Shown here: positions 42,410 to 50,401 of the stretch, piece by piece
Numbering within the stretch: position 1 is the first letter of the stretch
How the letters are laid out: each line of letters begins with the position of its first letter
DNA from: Opitutia bacterium UBA4506
Lineage (GTDB): Bacteria; Verrucomicrobiota; Verrucomicrobiia; Opitutales; Puniceicoccaceae
Direction of reading: 5' to 3'
DNA: 63,224 nucleotides
Assembly: GCA_002388665.1 (NCBI GenBank)
Contig: DGMY01000029.1
Location: 1-63,224, forward strand
Program-made: the position numbers and the translations under genes
Notes under the pieces: model-generated
The model's database searches: none
Told to the model about the DNA's origin: nothing
What the model saw: the letters and a program-made list of their open reading frames with translations, nothing else

Positions 42410-42718
42410 ATGGCAGGAGTAGGAAAACTTTTGAAGCAGGCGGCCAAGATGCAGAAGCAGATGGAAGCCATGCAGGAAGAACTAGCTGGGAAGCTAATTG
42501 AAGTCCGTAGTGGGGGCGGTGCCGTGACCGTAAAGATCAACGGCCAAGGCAACATTACCGAGGTTGATTTCGACCCCGAGTTCCTCAAGGAGGACGTGAC
42601 ATTTGTGAAGGAGACTCTTCTCGAAGCCCTGCAGGAAGCTCAGGTTAAGGCAAAAGAGGAAAGTGACGAAGCAATGTCCGCAATCTCGGGAGGGATGAAC
42701 CTGCCGGGATTGATGTAG
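42410..42718 (+). CDS. ybaB: YbaB/EbfC family nucleoid-associated protein
   Basis: 102-residue DNA-binding protein with the family's layout: a Met/Gln-rich helix (GVGKLLKQAAKMQKQMEAMQ), the strand region (VRSGGGAVTVKINGQGNITEVDFD) and a closing helix ending GGMNLPGLM. It forms tweezer-like dimers that bind DNA. It is often placed between dnaX and recR, but neither is here. The ATG at MAGVGKLLKQ is chosen over a TTG ten codons earlier. The bases before it (TTTCCCTCCTT) are pyrimidine-rich rather than a Shine-Dalgarno. Confidence 0.95.
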   Translation: MAGVGKLLKQAAKMQKQMEAMQEELAGKLIEVRSGGGAVTVKINGQGNITEVDFDPEFLKEDVTFVKETLLEALQEAQVKAKEESDEAMSAISGGMNLPGLM

Positions 42719-42945
42719 GCTTTCCTATGTTGATCGGCGCCGTACCTTCGTATGGCGCGTCATAGAACCGCTGTCATCCCTCGCTGTAGAAAGGCTCAGG
42801 GGACATCTTGCTGGTCCTGACTAGCAGCAGCAAAGACTCTTTTCAGAGGGCTTTGCCGTGTCGTTGTTTCGCGTTTCGAACTCGCTCCCTGTCTCTGGGC
42901 TTGTCGATCCACTTTCTACACATTAGCTGCGTCTGATTTTACCAA
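42719..42945. other. Spacer after ybaB with a stable hairpin
   Basis: A 9-bp stem with one G-T pair, GCGCCGTAC (42737-42745) with GTATGGCGC (42750-42758) and CTTC loop, lies 19 bp after ybaB but has no T run, so it is at best a weak terminator. The rest shows no gene, tRNA or recognisable SRP RNA. Confidence 0.4.
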
Positions 42946-42979
42946 CAAAAAAGGCCCGCTCTTATCGGAGCGGGCCTTT
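42946..42979 (-). terminator. Rho-independent terminator of the pdhABC operon
   Basis: On the minus strand a 12-bp perfect stem, AAAGGCCCGCTC against GAGCGGGCCTTT (42968-42979 with 42950-42961), loop of six, followed by TTTTTTGTT. It lies 25 bp after the pdhC stop. Confidence 0.93.
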
Positions 42980-43003
42980 GAGTGGAAAGATCTATCCTCG
43001 GGA

Positions 43004-44296
43004 CTAGACGAGCATCAAAGCCGGGGCTTCGACAATCTCGCGCAGTGCTGCCAGGTATTCTGCGGCGATTGCGCCGTCGACGACCCGGTGATCGGCACTG
43101 ATACCGATGTTCATTCGCTGACCCACTACGATTTGACCGTTCTTGTCGACCACTGGCTTGGAGACCGTGGCACCGACCGAAAGAATAGCGGCGTTCGGTG
43201 GGTTGATGATGCCAAAGAAGGAGTTGATTCCGAACATGCCGAGGTTCGTCACCGTGAATGTACTGCCAGACATTTCATCTGGTTTCAGCTTCTTGTTCTT
43301 GGCTTTGACCGCAAGTTCTTTGGCTTCAGCGGAAATCTGACGCAGGCTCTTGGCATGGGCATCGCGAATTACCGGAGTGAGGAGGCCCTCTTCGACGGCG
43401 ACCGCGAAAGACATGTGAACGGCACCATGACGGATGATCTTCGTGTCTGCCCAGGAAGCATTGACTGCGGGGACACGGCGAAGTGCTTCTGCGCTCGCTT
43501 TGAGAATCAAGTCGTTGACCGAGAACTTGGCTCCTCCCGACTCGGGCGCGAGGCTTGCGAGCCCTTCGTTCACACTCTTGCGGAGCGTGAGCAGAGGTGC
43601 CATGTCTACCTCGATCTCGAGGTAGAAGTGTGGAATCGTCGTCTTTGACTCCAGGAGTCGGCGCGCAATGGCCGATCGCATTCCTGAAAGCTTGATCTCT
43701 TCACCTGCAGGGAAGGATGCATTGCCGGCAGCAGAGCTGAAGGAGCCGGAGGACGCCTCGCTGGCGGCGGCGGTGCCAGTGCCCGACTCGGCGGCCTTGA
43801 GTACATCGGCCTTGACGATACGACCGTGTGGACCCGTGCCCTTGATGGAGCTCAGTGAGATTCCTTTATCCTTGGCGATTTTGCGCGCCAGCGGAGAGGC
43901 CTTCACTCGGGAATCACCGTCGTCTTCCTCGGTCTCTTCTTCCGCGGAGGACTCGGAAGGTTCTTCTTCTGCGGGCGCCTCGTCCTTATCGTCTGAGCTC
44001 TCGCTGGAAGGTGCACTGTCGCCTCCGGCAGATCCTTCGACCTCGGGAGCTTCTTCACCTTCTTCACCAACTGCGCAGACGGGGCCACCGACCTCGACCT
44101 GATCGCCTTCGGAGACGTAATATTTCAAAAGAACGCCATCTTCGAAGCTTTCGAGCTCCATGGTCGCCTTATCCGTTTCGACCTCGGCGAGCTTATCGCC
44201 GTTGGAAACGGTTTCTCCCTCTTTTTTCAACCACTTGACCAGAGTTCCGGTCGTCATGGTATCACTGAGCTTGGGCATATCGATGATTTCAGCCAT
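43004..44296 (-). CDS. pdhC: Pyruvate dehydrogenase E2, dihydrolipoamide acetyltransferase
   Basis: Carries the acetyl group from E1 to CoA. 430 residues. One lipoyl domain with the lysine in VETDKATMELES, a peripheral-subunit-binding domain (ASPLARKIAKDKGISLSSIKGTGPHGRI) and the catalytic domain ending in ISADHRVVDGAIAAEYLAAL with the active-site His and Asp. The linker between lipoyl and E1/E3-binding domains is very acidic (GEEAPEVEGSAGGDSAPSSE and on), unlike the usual Ala/Pro linkers. It is the last gene of the pdhA-pdhB-pdhC operon, which then terminates. No lpd gene is present here. Confidence 0.96.
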   Translation of the reverse strand: MAEIIDMPKLSDTMTTGTLVKWLKKEGETVSNGDKLAEVETDKATMELESFEDGVLLKYYVSEGDQVEVGGPVCAVGEEGEEAPEVEGSAGGDSAPSSESSDDKDEAPAEEEPSESSAEEETEEDDGDSRVKASPLARKIAKDKGISLSSIKGTGPHGRIVKADVLKAAESGTGTAAASEASSGSFSSAAGNASFPAGEEIKLSGMRSAIARRLLESKTTIPHFYLEIEVDMAPLLTLRKSVNEGLASLAPESGGAKFSVNDLILKASAEALRRVPAVNASWADTKIIRHGAVHMSFAVAVEEGLLTPVIRDAHAKSLRQISAEAKELAVKAKNKKLKPDEMSGSTFTVTNLGMFGINSFFGIINPPNAAILSVGATVSKPVVDKNGQIVVGQRMNIGISADHRVVDGAIAAEYLAALREIVEAPALMLV

Positions 44297-44347
44297 GGGA
44301 ATGTCTTGTGTTATCGGATGTTAATTGGAGATAGGCCAATCAGGACC

Positions 44348-45334
44348 TTAAGCGGAAACTTGGTCGAGGATGGAGCGCACGGCTTTCTCGACCCGGGCTA
44401 CGTTGGGTAGTTGTTCCTTTTCCAGTGGGTCTGAATAGATGGCCGGAGCGTCGATCGAAGTGACCCGTTGGATTGGAGCGTCGAGATAATCAAAGGCCTC
44501 GAGCTGAATCATGTGGGAAATCTGCGAACTGGTGGCGCAGAACGGCTTGTTCTCGTCGACGAGGAGGACCCGGTTTGTCTTGCGGACAGACTCGAGTACC
44601 GTGTCGATGTCGAGAGGCCGGATCGAACGAAGGTCGACGACCTCAACGTCAATGCCGTCCTTGGCAAGATTCTCGGCAGCCTCGAGTGAGGTGATGACGG
44701 AACGACCGTGAGACACGATGGTCAGATCACTGCCCTCCCGTTTGACGTCTGCCTTCCCGAGTGGAATCAGGTATTCTTCCTCGGGCACTTCCCACTTTTG
44801 ACCGTAGAGAAGAGTGTTCTCCATGACGTAGACCGGGTCATTGTCACGAATCGCGCTCTTGAGCAGACCCTTTGCGTCGTAGGCGTTGGAAGGGCAGACC
44901 ACCTTGAGCCCGGGTGTGTAGGCAATAAAGTTCTCGGGAGTATGTGAGTGGGTGGCTCCTACGTTGGTTCCTCCGTTGGCGGGGCCGCGAATCACGATCG
45001 GCACATTGATAAGACCACCGGACATGTAGCGGACCATCGCAGCATTGTTGACGATTTGGTCAAAGGCTACGTAGGAAAAACTCCAGAACATGAGCTCCAT
45101 CACTGGACGCATTCCCAGCATCGAAGCTCCGATTCCCATGCCGATAAATCCGGCCTCACTGATCGGAGTATCGATGATACGTTTGCCTCCGAACTTGTCG
45201 AAGAGACCTTCGGTGACCTTATAGGCTCCGTTGTATTGGGCGACTTCTTCACCCATTACGACGACCTGTTCGTCTCTCTCCAGTTCCTCGGAAAGGGCCT
45301 GTTTTATGGCTTCGCGGTAAGTAATTTCTGGCAT
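44348..45334 (-). CDS. pdhB: Pyruvate dehydrogenase E1 beta subunit
   Basis: 328 residues; forms the thiamine-diphosphate enzyme with PdhA. The start MPEITYREAIKQALSEELER is characteristic, as are GEEVAQYNGAYKVT, DTPISEAGFIGMGIGAS and GPANGGTNVGATHS around the active site, and the C-terminal swivel domain (VLLVDENKPF, VTSIDAPAIYSDPLE). It is 24 bp after pdhA and 51 bp before pdhC, on one transcript. The beta sequence is of the type found with separate alpha subunits, not the fused AceE. Confidence 0.96.
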   Translation of the reverse strand: MPEITYREAIKQALSEELERDEQVVVMGEEVAQYNGAYKVTEGLFDKFGGKRIIDTPISEAGFIGMGIGASMLGMRPVMELMFWSFSYVAFDQIVNNAAMVRYMSGGLINVPIVIRGPANGGTNVGATHSHTPENFIAYTPGLKVVCPSNAYDAKGLLKSAIRDNDPVYVMENTLLYGQKWEVPEEEYLIPLGKADVKREGSDLTIVSHGRSVITSLEAAENLAKDGIDVEVVDLRSIRPLDIDTVLESVRKTNRVLLVDENKPFCATSSQISHMIQLEAFDYLDAPIQRVTSIDAPAIYSDPLEKEQLPNVARVEKAVRSILDQVSA

Positions 45335-45358
45335 ATCGAAAATGTCAAAAGGTTGGAA

Positions 45359-46453
45359 TCAGGAGTGGAAGAACAAGCGACCCTCGCTCTTGCGTTCGTC
45401 GGGGTTGTCGGCTTCCCAGTACACATCTTCGGTGATGGATTCGACAGTTGGGAAATCGCTTTCGTCAGCGAATTTAGCGGCGGCATTGGCCTCTTCTTTC
45501 GCGTTTTTCTCGATTTCCTTCACCTTCTCGTCGTCGATGATACCTTCGTCGGTCAAGGTTTTGCGGAAGACGTTGATCGGGTCCATGGTCTCTTGGTACC
45601 GCTGGATTTCTTCCTTGGTTCGGTACTTTTCGGAGTTGGCATCGGCAACGGAGTGACCCCGATAGCGGTAGGTCTTCATTTCGAGAAGTACCGGCTTGGA
45701 GTTCTCTTTGGCGTAACGAACCCAGCGGTCGGTCACTTCGCGAACCACGTAAACGTGGTGGGCTTCGACGCTCTCCCACTTCATGTCATAGCCTTCGGCG
45801 CGTTTGGCGAGGCTGTCTTCAAATTTACTCGACCGAGCTTCGGAGGTTCCCATCGAGTAGCCATTGTTCTCGATGATGAAGATCACCGGGATGTCCCAGA
45901 GGGCCGCGATGTTGAGGGATTCGTGGAATACGCCCTGATTGACCGCCCCGTCGCCGAGGTAGCAAATGGCACAACCATCGATTTCCTGGTACTTCAGTGC
46001 GTAGGCGAGGCCGAGCCCGAGAGGAGTCTGGCCGGCGACGATTCCGTGGCCGCCCCAGTAGTTTTTGTCCGGCGCAAAAAAGTGCATCGAGCCACCTTTG
46101 CCGCGGGAGCAGCCAGTAGCTTTGCCGTACATCTCGGCCATGCACTCGTTCATGCCCATGCCGCAAAGAAGGGCGTGGGCGTGGTCCCGATAGGCGGTGA
46201 TGAAGTGGTCGTTTTCCCCGAGGACCGAAAGGCTCCCGGTTGCAACGGATTCCTGCCCGATGTAAAGGTGTAGGAACCCTCCGATTTTACCCTGTTGATA
46301 GGATCGGAGAGACCGTTCTTCAAACCGGCGGACGCGAATCATATCCTCCAATAGCTTGATCTTTTCCTCGTTCGAGAGCGAGGAGTTGATCTTAGCCTTG
46401 GCGGCTTTCTCGACTAAACCGGAGGATGAGCGAGTTGTCTTTTTGGTGGCCAT
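45359..46453 (-). CDS. pdhA: Pyruvate dehydrogenase E1 alpha subunit
   Basis: 364 residues. The thiamine-diphosphate motif is GDGAVNQGVFHESLNIAALW followed by IENNGYSMGTSEARSS. The N-terminal GRKGGSMHFF equivalent is SRGKGGSMHFFAPDKNYWGG, and the C-terminal half carries the expected helices. It decarboxylates pyruvate together with PdhB. The ATG at MATKKTTRSSSG is chosen; an ATG 13 codons earlier is possible. A Lys/Ser-rich 20-residue N-terminal extension is present. It is divergent from psd over 145 bp. Confidence 0.96.
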   Translation of the reverse strand: MATKKTTRSSSGLVEKAAKAKINSSLSNEEKIKLLEDMIRVRRFEERSLRSYQQGKIGGFLHLYIGQESVATGSLSVLGENDHFITAYRDHAHALLCGMGMNECMAEMYGKATGCSRGKGGSMHFFAPDKNYWGGHGIVAGQTPLGLGLAYALKYQEIDGCAICYLGDGAVNQGVFHESLNIAALWDIPVIFIIENNGYSMGTSEARSSKFEDSLAKRAEGYDMKWESVEAHHVYVVREVTDRWVRYAKENSKPVLLEMKTYRYRGHSVADANSEKYRTKEEIQRYQETMDPINVFRKTLTDEGIIDDEKVKEIEKNAKEEANAAAKFADESDFPTVESITEDVYWEADNPDERKSEGRLFFHS

Positions 46454-46598
46454 GGAAGTGTTCACGAAATGGGAAAAGAGCGAGGCGTTCAATACTAATA
46501 CCGAATTCTGATGGTTTTGCTAGTGGAGTGAGGGAATTGCGGTGGACGATTGAACAGGTTTGCATCCGACCGGAGGTTGGCAAAGAGTGGTTCCACTT

Positions 46599-47246
46599 AT
46601 GCGCTGGCAAACTTTCTATGAAGGACGGTGGATCTTTGGGGTTCTCGTCGTTTTGACTGCGATTTCGCTCTGGGTTTTCCCGTGGGCGGCGATCGTTTTT
46701 GGGGGATTGATCCTATTTTCAATTTCCTTCTTTCGGGATCCCAAGCGGGAGATTCCCGCAGATCCACTGGCAATTGTCTCCTCTGCGGATGGGGTGGTTG
46801 CAGATATTGAGACGCAGGTGGACGGTCCCTATCCTGATCTCCCGATCCGCGTAGGGGTGTTTCTGTCAGTATTCAACGTGCACGTGAATCGGTCGCCAAT
46901 TGCCGGAGAGGTCATTTTTACGGAAGAAAAGAACGGGAAATACCTCGATGCGCGCCACCCCGACGCATCGGCTTTGAATGCGTTCCGGGCATGGTCGATT
47001 CGCGGTCCAGAGCGCTCTGTCGCCGTTCGCCAGATTACCGGCGCAATCGCCCGACGGATTGTCGCCTGGTCCAAGCCGGGCGATGTATTGGAGAAAGGGG
47101 AACGGTTTGGGATGATTCGATTTGGTTCCCGGACCGAGGTCTTTCTGCCGGCCGACTGTGAGGTGCTGGTTTCAATAGGTGATAAAGTAGAGGGAGGACT
47201 CTCGATTATTGCCAGATTTCCCGAAAAAACGGAGGAGCGATCATGA
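46599..47246 (+). CDS. psd: Phosphatidylserine decarboxylase (short pyruvoyl type)
   Basis: Makes phosphatidylethanolamine from phosphatidylserine. 215 residues with two N-terminal hydrophobic segments, SFFRDPKREIPADP and LSVFNVHVNRSPIAGEV, and the self-cleavage site in RFGSRTEVFLPADCEV, where Ser becomes the pyruvoyl group. This short form is related to archaetidylserine decarboxylase and lacks the LGST of the E. coli enzyme. The ATG at MRWQTFYEGR is preferred to a TTG 13 codons earlier. It overlaps pssA by 4 bp (ATGA). Confidence 0.94.
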   Translation: MRWQTFYEGRWIFGVLVVLTAISLWVFPWAAIVFGGLILFSISFFRDPKREIPADPLAIVSSADGVVADIETQVDGPYPDLPIRVGVFLSVFNVHVNRSPIAGEVIFTEEKNGKYLDARHPDASALNAFRAWSIRGPERSVAVRQITGAIARRIVAWSKPGDVLEKGERFGMIRFGSRTEVFLPADCEVLVSIGDKVEGGLSIIARFPEKTEERS

Positions 47247-48085
47247 GCCGAGAGGGTGAACCAAAAGTCTACCTGCTCCCGAATTTGATGACGGCGGGTA
47301 ACCTGTTTTGTGGGTTTGCTGCGGTACTCAGCATTTTGGAAGGGGCGCTGCAGCAAAAGACGGGATTCCCGTCCTCTGGCTACTATCACCGAGCGATCCT
47401 TTTTATCCTCGGGGCCTTTCTCTTCGATTTGCTCGATGGGCGGGTAGCTCGTTTGGGAGGTTTTGAAAGTCCGTTCGGGAGAGAGTTTGATTCACTCGCC
47501 GATATGATCTCGTTTGGGGTCGCCCCGGCGCTACTGGTCTTTCAGATCGTGTTGGCCGAGTTCGATCGAGCTGGTTGGATGGTCGCCTTCGTCTATCTGG
47601 CCTGTGGGGCGTTGCGCCTGGCACGCTTTAACTGTGTGGCCGCAGAGGCAAAGGAGGGCGGGAGTACCGATTTTCAAGGGTTCCCGATCCCCGCCGCGGC
47701 AGGTCTTACGGTGTCACTCACGCTGATGATGCTTTGGTTTCAGGAGGGGGACGTCCGGATTGGCCCTTGGAAATATGCGCTGCCGATTCTGATGCTCTTC
47801 CTGTCTTTCATGATGTTCAGTCGTGTGAGTTACCCGAGTTTTAAGACGATCAACTGGCGGATGGAGCATTCCCTGACGCGATTCCTGGTCGTTATTGTCA
47901 TTATCGTATTTACGCTCATGAATTGGCAGTGGATGCCAGCAGTCCTGTTTTCGGGTTATTTGATCTACGGTCTAGTGGGCGGAAATAAGAAAACCGCCTC
48001 TGTGGGAGTGTTTTCCGGGGATGCCGATGCTTCGGATGCGTCCGAAGACAAAGAGTCGAAGGGGTCGGAAGTTGGCAAAAGATGA
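47243..48085 (+). CDS. pssA: CDP-diacylglycerol-serine O-phosphatidyltransferase
   Basis: Makes phosphatidylserine from CDP-diacylglycerol and serine, the substrate of the Psd encoded immediately before it. 280 residues with about eight membrane helices and the CDP-alcohol phosphatidyltransferase motif LFDLLDGRVARLGG followed by FGREFDSLADMISFG, which holds the metal-binding Asp residues. The start is the ATGA overlap with psd, preceded by GGAGGAG. A charged Ser/Glu-rich C-terminal tail of about 30 residues is not needed for the fold. The reading frame ends 14 bp inside the chosen cutA start. Confidence 0.95.
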   Translation: MSREGEPKVYLLPNLMTAGNLFCGFAAVLSILEGALQQKTGFPSSGYYHRAILFILGAFLFDLLDGRVARLGGFESPFGREFDSLADMISFGVAPALLVFQIVLAEFDRAGWMVAFVYLACGALRLARFNCVAAEAKEGGSTDFQGFPIPAAAGLTVSLTLMMLWFQEGDVRIGPWKYALPILMLFLSFMMFSRVSYPSFKTINWRMEHSLTRFLVVIVIIVFTLMNWQWMPAVLFSGYLIYGLVGGNKKTASVGVFSGDADASDASEDKESKGSEVGKR

Positions 48086-48395
48086 TTTGATTGTGGGCTG
48101 GACCACCGTCGGCTCACCGGAGGATGCGGAGCGTCTGGCCAAGGGTTTAGTGCGTTCAAAGCTTGCCGCCTGCGTGCAGGTCGATGAGGGAGTTCGTTCG
48201 TTCTATCAATGGAAGGGGGAGCTCTGCTCGGAGAGTGAGGTGCGCCTGTGGGTCAAAACGATTCGAAGCAAATTGGCCGGGGTCGAATTCTTTTGGAAGA
48301 AGGAACACCCCTACGAGACGCCGCAGTGGTGCTGGTTGCCGATCGGCGGTGTCGGTGAGGAGTATGGCCAGTGGTTCCGTAAGGCGCTGGAGTAA
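48072..48395 (+). CDS. cutA: CutA-family divalent ion tolerance protein
   Basis: A trimeric ferredoxin-fold protein of 108 residues with the family core: VGWTTVGSPEDAERLAKGLV, LAACVQVDEGVRSFYQWKGEL, VKTIRSKLAGVEFFWKKEHPYE and the ending GGVGEEYGQWFRK. Its role in bacteria is not settled. I chose a TTG start at residue LAKDDLIVG, which gives the usual length and a GGAAG upstream; an ATG 17 codons earlier would add a basic, unconserved leader inside pssA. The 14-bp overlap with pssA implies coupling, so it is cotranscribed with the phospholipid genes. Confidence 0.9.
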   Translation: MAKDDLIVGWTTVGSPEDAERLAKGLVRSKLAACVQVDEGVRSFYQWKGELCSESEVRLWVKTIRSKLAGVEFFWKKEHPYETPQWCWLPIGGVGEEYGQWFRKALE

Positions 48396-48403
48396 GCGGC
48401 TCA

Positions 48404-48478
48404 CTCTTGTCACTCTGCCGTATAGGCTCAGGCGAGATTTATAGCGCGGTTTGTTGGCAGGTGAAGAGTCGGATTTTT
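48404..48478 (+). terminator. Weak imperfect terminator of the psd-pssA-cutA operon
   Basis: CTCTT, CAC and CTGCC (48404-48419) pair with GGCAG, GTG and AAGAG (48456-48468), leaving two small bulges and a 36-nt loop. TTTTT follows at 48474-48478. It precedes the corA stop on the other strand. Confidence 0.4.
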
Positions 48479-48486
48479 CGATACAC

Positions 48487-49656
48487 TTACAACCAGCCCC
48501 GCCTCTTGAAATAGCCTACCATGACCGCGGCGAACACGACCATTCCGCCGAGGCAGATCGGGTAGCCCCAATAGTTGTCGATGAGGGGCATGTTCCAAGG
48601 GCTGACCTGAGGATCGAAATTCATCCCATAGACTCCGGCCACGAAGGTGAGAGGGACGAAGATGGTCCCAATCACGGTCAGAAGTTGCATCGTCCGGTTG
48701 ATCCGATTGTCCTGTCGGGCTGAGTGGAAGTCCTGGAGGTCATGAAGCATGCCGCGTGCGTGCTCGACCCGTTCGGCCGCGCGGCGGGAGTGGTCCAGTA
48801 GGTCGCGCAGGTATATCCCCATCGACCGGTCCATTACTTCCGGCGAGAGGTCGTGAAGGTCGTGGATGGCATCCCTTAGAGGGAAGGCGAGTCGGTTTAG
48901 TCGGAGAACCTGGCGCTTGCGTCGATAGATTTCTCCAATGGGAACCGGGTCGGTATTGTCGGCCTCGTTGAGCATGGACTCTTCCATATCTACGACGATC
49001 TCCTCCACTGCTTCGGTGAGGAGAAGCAGGCGGTCGACGAGTGTGTCGATCAATGAATAGGCGAGGAAGGCTGTCCCGGAGGAACGAATACGGCTGCCAC
49101 TGTTGTGTAGACGCATTTTCACCGAACGGAAGAGGTCGTCTTCTCTTTCGGAAAATGAAATAATGAGATTCTGTCGAAGGACAATGGAGACTTGTTGTCC
49201 CTTCGGGTGCGATGATTTGGATTCGATGTCGACAGCTCGGCCAGTGAAAAACAACTCGTCTTTGTTGATGTCGACACGAGGTCGTGCCCACAGGTTCATG
49301 ACATCTTCAATCGTTAACGGATGCAGGTCCAGCAGTTCGCCGAAGGCTCGGAGCTTGGCGACTGCGTGGACACCGTTGACATGGATCCACGTGGAATACT
49401 TCTCGCCGTTCTTGAAGAAATTGCGCGCTTCTTCGGGGTCGTCGGTTTGCTCTTCAACTAGCTCTTCCGGAGAAAACCGAAACAAATCAAAGGTCGTATG
49501 GCATTGGCGATCAAAGGCGCTGGGAATTTCGGGAAGGTCCTCGCCGGGAGGAAGACCGGCTCGACTCAACCGTTCATGCAACTTCTCGCGCAGTTTGCGG
49601 GTGTTGTCGTTTGGGTCGGTCTCCTGCTGTGGTCCCTTCGAATCCTTCTTTGCCAT
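48487..49656 (-). CDS. corA: CorA-type magnesium/cobalt transporter
   Basis: 389-residue pentameric Mg channel subunit. The long cytoplasmic alpha/beta and helical part ends in two C-terminal membrane helices with the signature YGMNFDPQ (GMN selectivity motif) between them. The N-terminal part has LDLHPLTIEDVMNLWARPRV, and the large central helices (DLLDHSRRAAERVEHARGML) are typical. The start MAKKDSKG is preferred over an upstream open frame of 94 codons that is not conserved. It is divergent from the beta-barrel gene and convergent with cutA. Confidence 0.95.
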   Translation of the reverse strand: MAKKDSKGPQQETDPNDNTRKLREKLHERLSRAGLPPGEDLPEIPSAFDRQCHTTFDLFRFSPEELVEEQTDDPEEARNFFKNGEKYSTWIHVNGVHAVAKLRAFGELLDLHPLTIEDVMNLWARPRVDINKDELFFTGRAVDIESKSSHPKGQQVSIVLRQNLIISFSEREDDLFRSVKMRLHNSGSRIRSSGTAFLAYSLIDTLVDRLLLLTEAVEEIVVDMEESMLNEADNTDPVPIGEIYRRKRQVLRLNRLAFPLRDAIHDLHDLSPEVMDRSMGIYLRDLLDHSRRAAERVEHARGMLHDLQDFHSARQDNRINRTMQLLTVIGTIFVPLTFVAGVYGMNFDPQVSPWNMPLIDNYWGYPICLGGMVVFAAVMVGYFKRRGWL

Positions 49657-49804
49657 GAGGTGAGATTGTAGGAAATTGCTGTGAATCGGCAAGAGAGGGA
49701 ATCGTGACAAGACCGTTTCTAGGCCGGGGACGAAAATTGCGGACTGATATTTCTTTCGAGCTGGAAATGAGGAGCAGATTCGATTACCCATCGTGGTTAG
49801 GATT

Positions 49805-50278
49805 ATGATGACGAAAACGATTAAAAAACTTCTCTTTGTGGCTACCTCTACTGTGGTTGCCTGTACCTCCGTTTCTGGGATCGGAATCGGGATTATGGCT
49901 GGGGATCCAACCGGGATCAGTTTGAAGCAGTGGCTCAATGATAAGACTGCGGTGGATGCCGGAATCGGTTGGACTTTCTCGGGCGAAGATTCATTCCACC
50001 TGCACGCGGATTATTTGATCCACAACTTTCAGATCTTTGATAACGGTAAAATGAAGGGTTCTCTACCCCTGTACTACGGTGTGGGTGGGAGATACCGCTA
50101 CGAGGAAGACGATGGCGGGGATGATTCGGTATTCGGTGTCCGGGTTCCCATAGGGATTTCGTACATTTTCCCCGAAGCGCCGGTCGATATCTTCTTTGAG
50201 CTGGTTCCGGTGCTTGATCTGATTCCCGATACCGAGCTGGAACTTAATGCGGGCGTAGGGGTCCGTTACTACTTCTAA
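49805..50278 (+). CDS. Small outer-membrane beta-barrel protein (DUF3996/BAPKO_0422-like)
   Basis: 157 residues with a signal peptide (KLLFVATSTVVACTSVSG). The mature part is a run of amphipathic strands with alternating polar and aromatic residues, turns rich in Gly/Asp (YRYEEDDGGDDSVFG), and a C-terminal strand ending in GVGVRYYF, the terminal Phe that marks outer-membrane barrels. The pattern SLKQWLNDKTAVDAGIGWTF matches the small barrel family known in Borrelia and others. Two ATGs are adjacent; I chose the first (49805), and a GTG four codons earlier is less likely. A terminator follows. Confidence 0.75.
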   Translation: MMTKTIKKLLFVATSTVVACTSVSGIGIGIMAGDPTGISLKQWLNDKTAVDAGIGWTFSGEDSFHLHADYLIHNFQIFDNGKMKGSLPLYYGVGGRYRYEEDDGGDDSVFGVRVPIGISYIFPEAPVDIFFELVPVLDLIPDTELELNAGVGVRYYF

Positions 50279-50303
50279 ATTTCGGTACACTCTCCGATTT
50301 GTG

Positions 50304-50334
50304 AAACGGCCTCCTCTTGTAGGGGGCCGTTTTT
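50304..50334 (+). terminator. Rho-independent terminator of the barrel gene
   Basis: A stem of about 12 bp (AAACGGCCTCCT at 50304-50315 with AGGGGGCCGTTT at 50321-50332) has a CTTGT loop, one G-T pair and a TTTTT run. It is 26 bp after the barrel stop. Confidence 0.85.
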
Positions 50335-50401
50335 GCGTAGAACTGGCCGATGACATCAAGGTATCGGCGCTCCGCTCGCAGCGGTCGGGGCAATTGAACG
50401 C

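Noticed and set aside
42780..42860. Possible SRP (4.5S) RNA in the spacer after ybaB
   Set aside because: The minus strand has GTCAGGACC, similar to the SRP GTCAGGTCC, but the diagnostic GGAAGGAAGCAGC is not found and the flanking stem does not form.
42890..42920. tRNA-like GTTTCGAACTC string
   Set aside because: No acceptor, D-arm or anticodon stem could be paired around it.
44948..46273. Long open frame of 441 codons on the plus strand across pdhB/pdhA
   Set aside because: It is antisense to two clearly conserved genes and its translation is Val/Phe/His-rich without any known motif; it is a codon-bias shadow.
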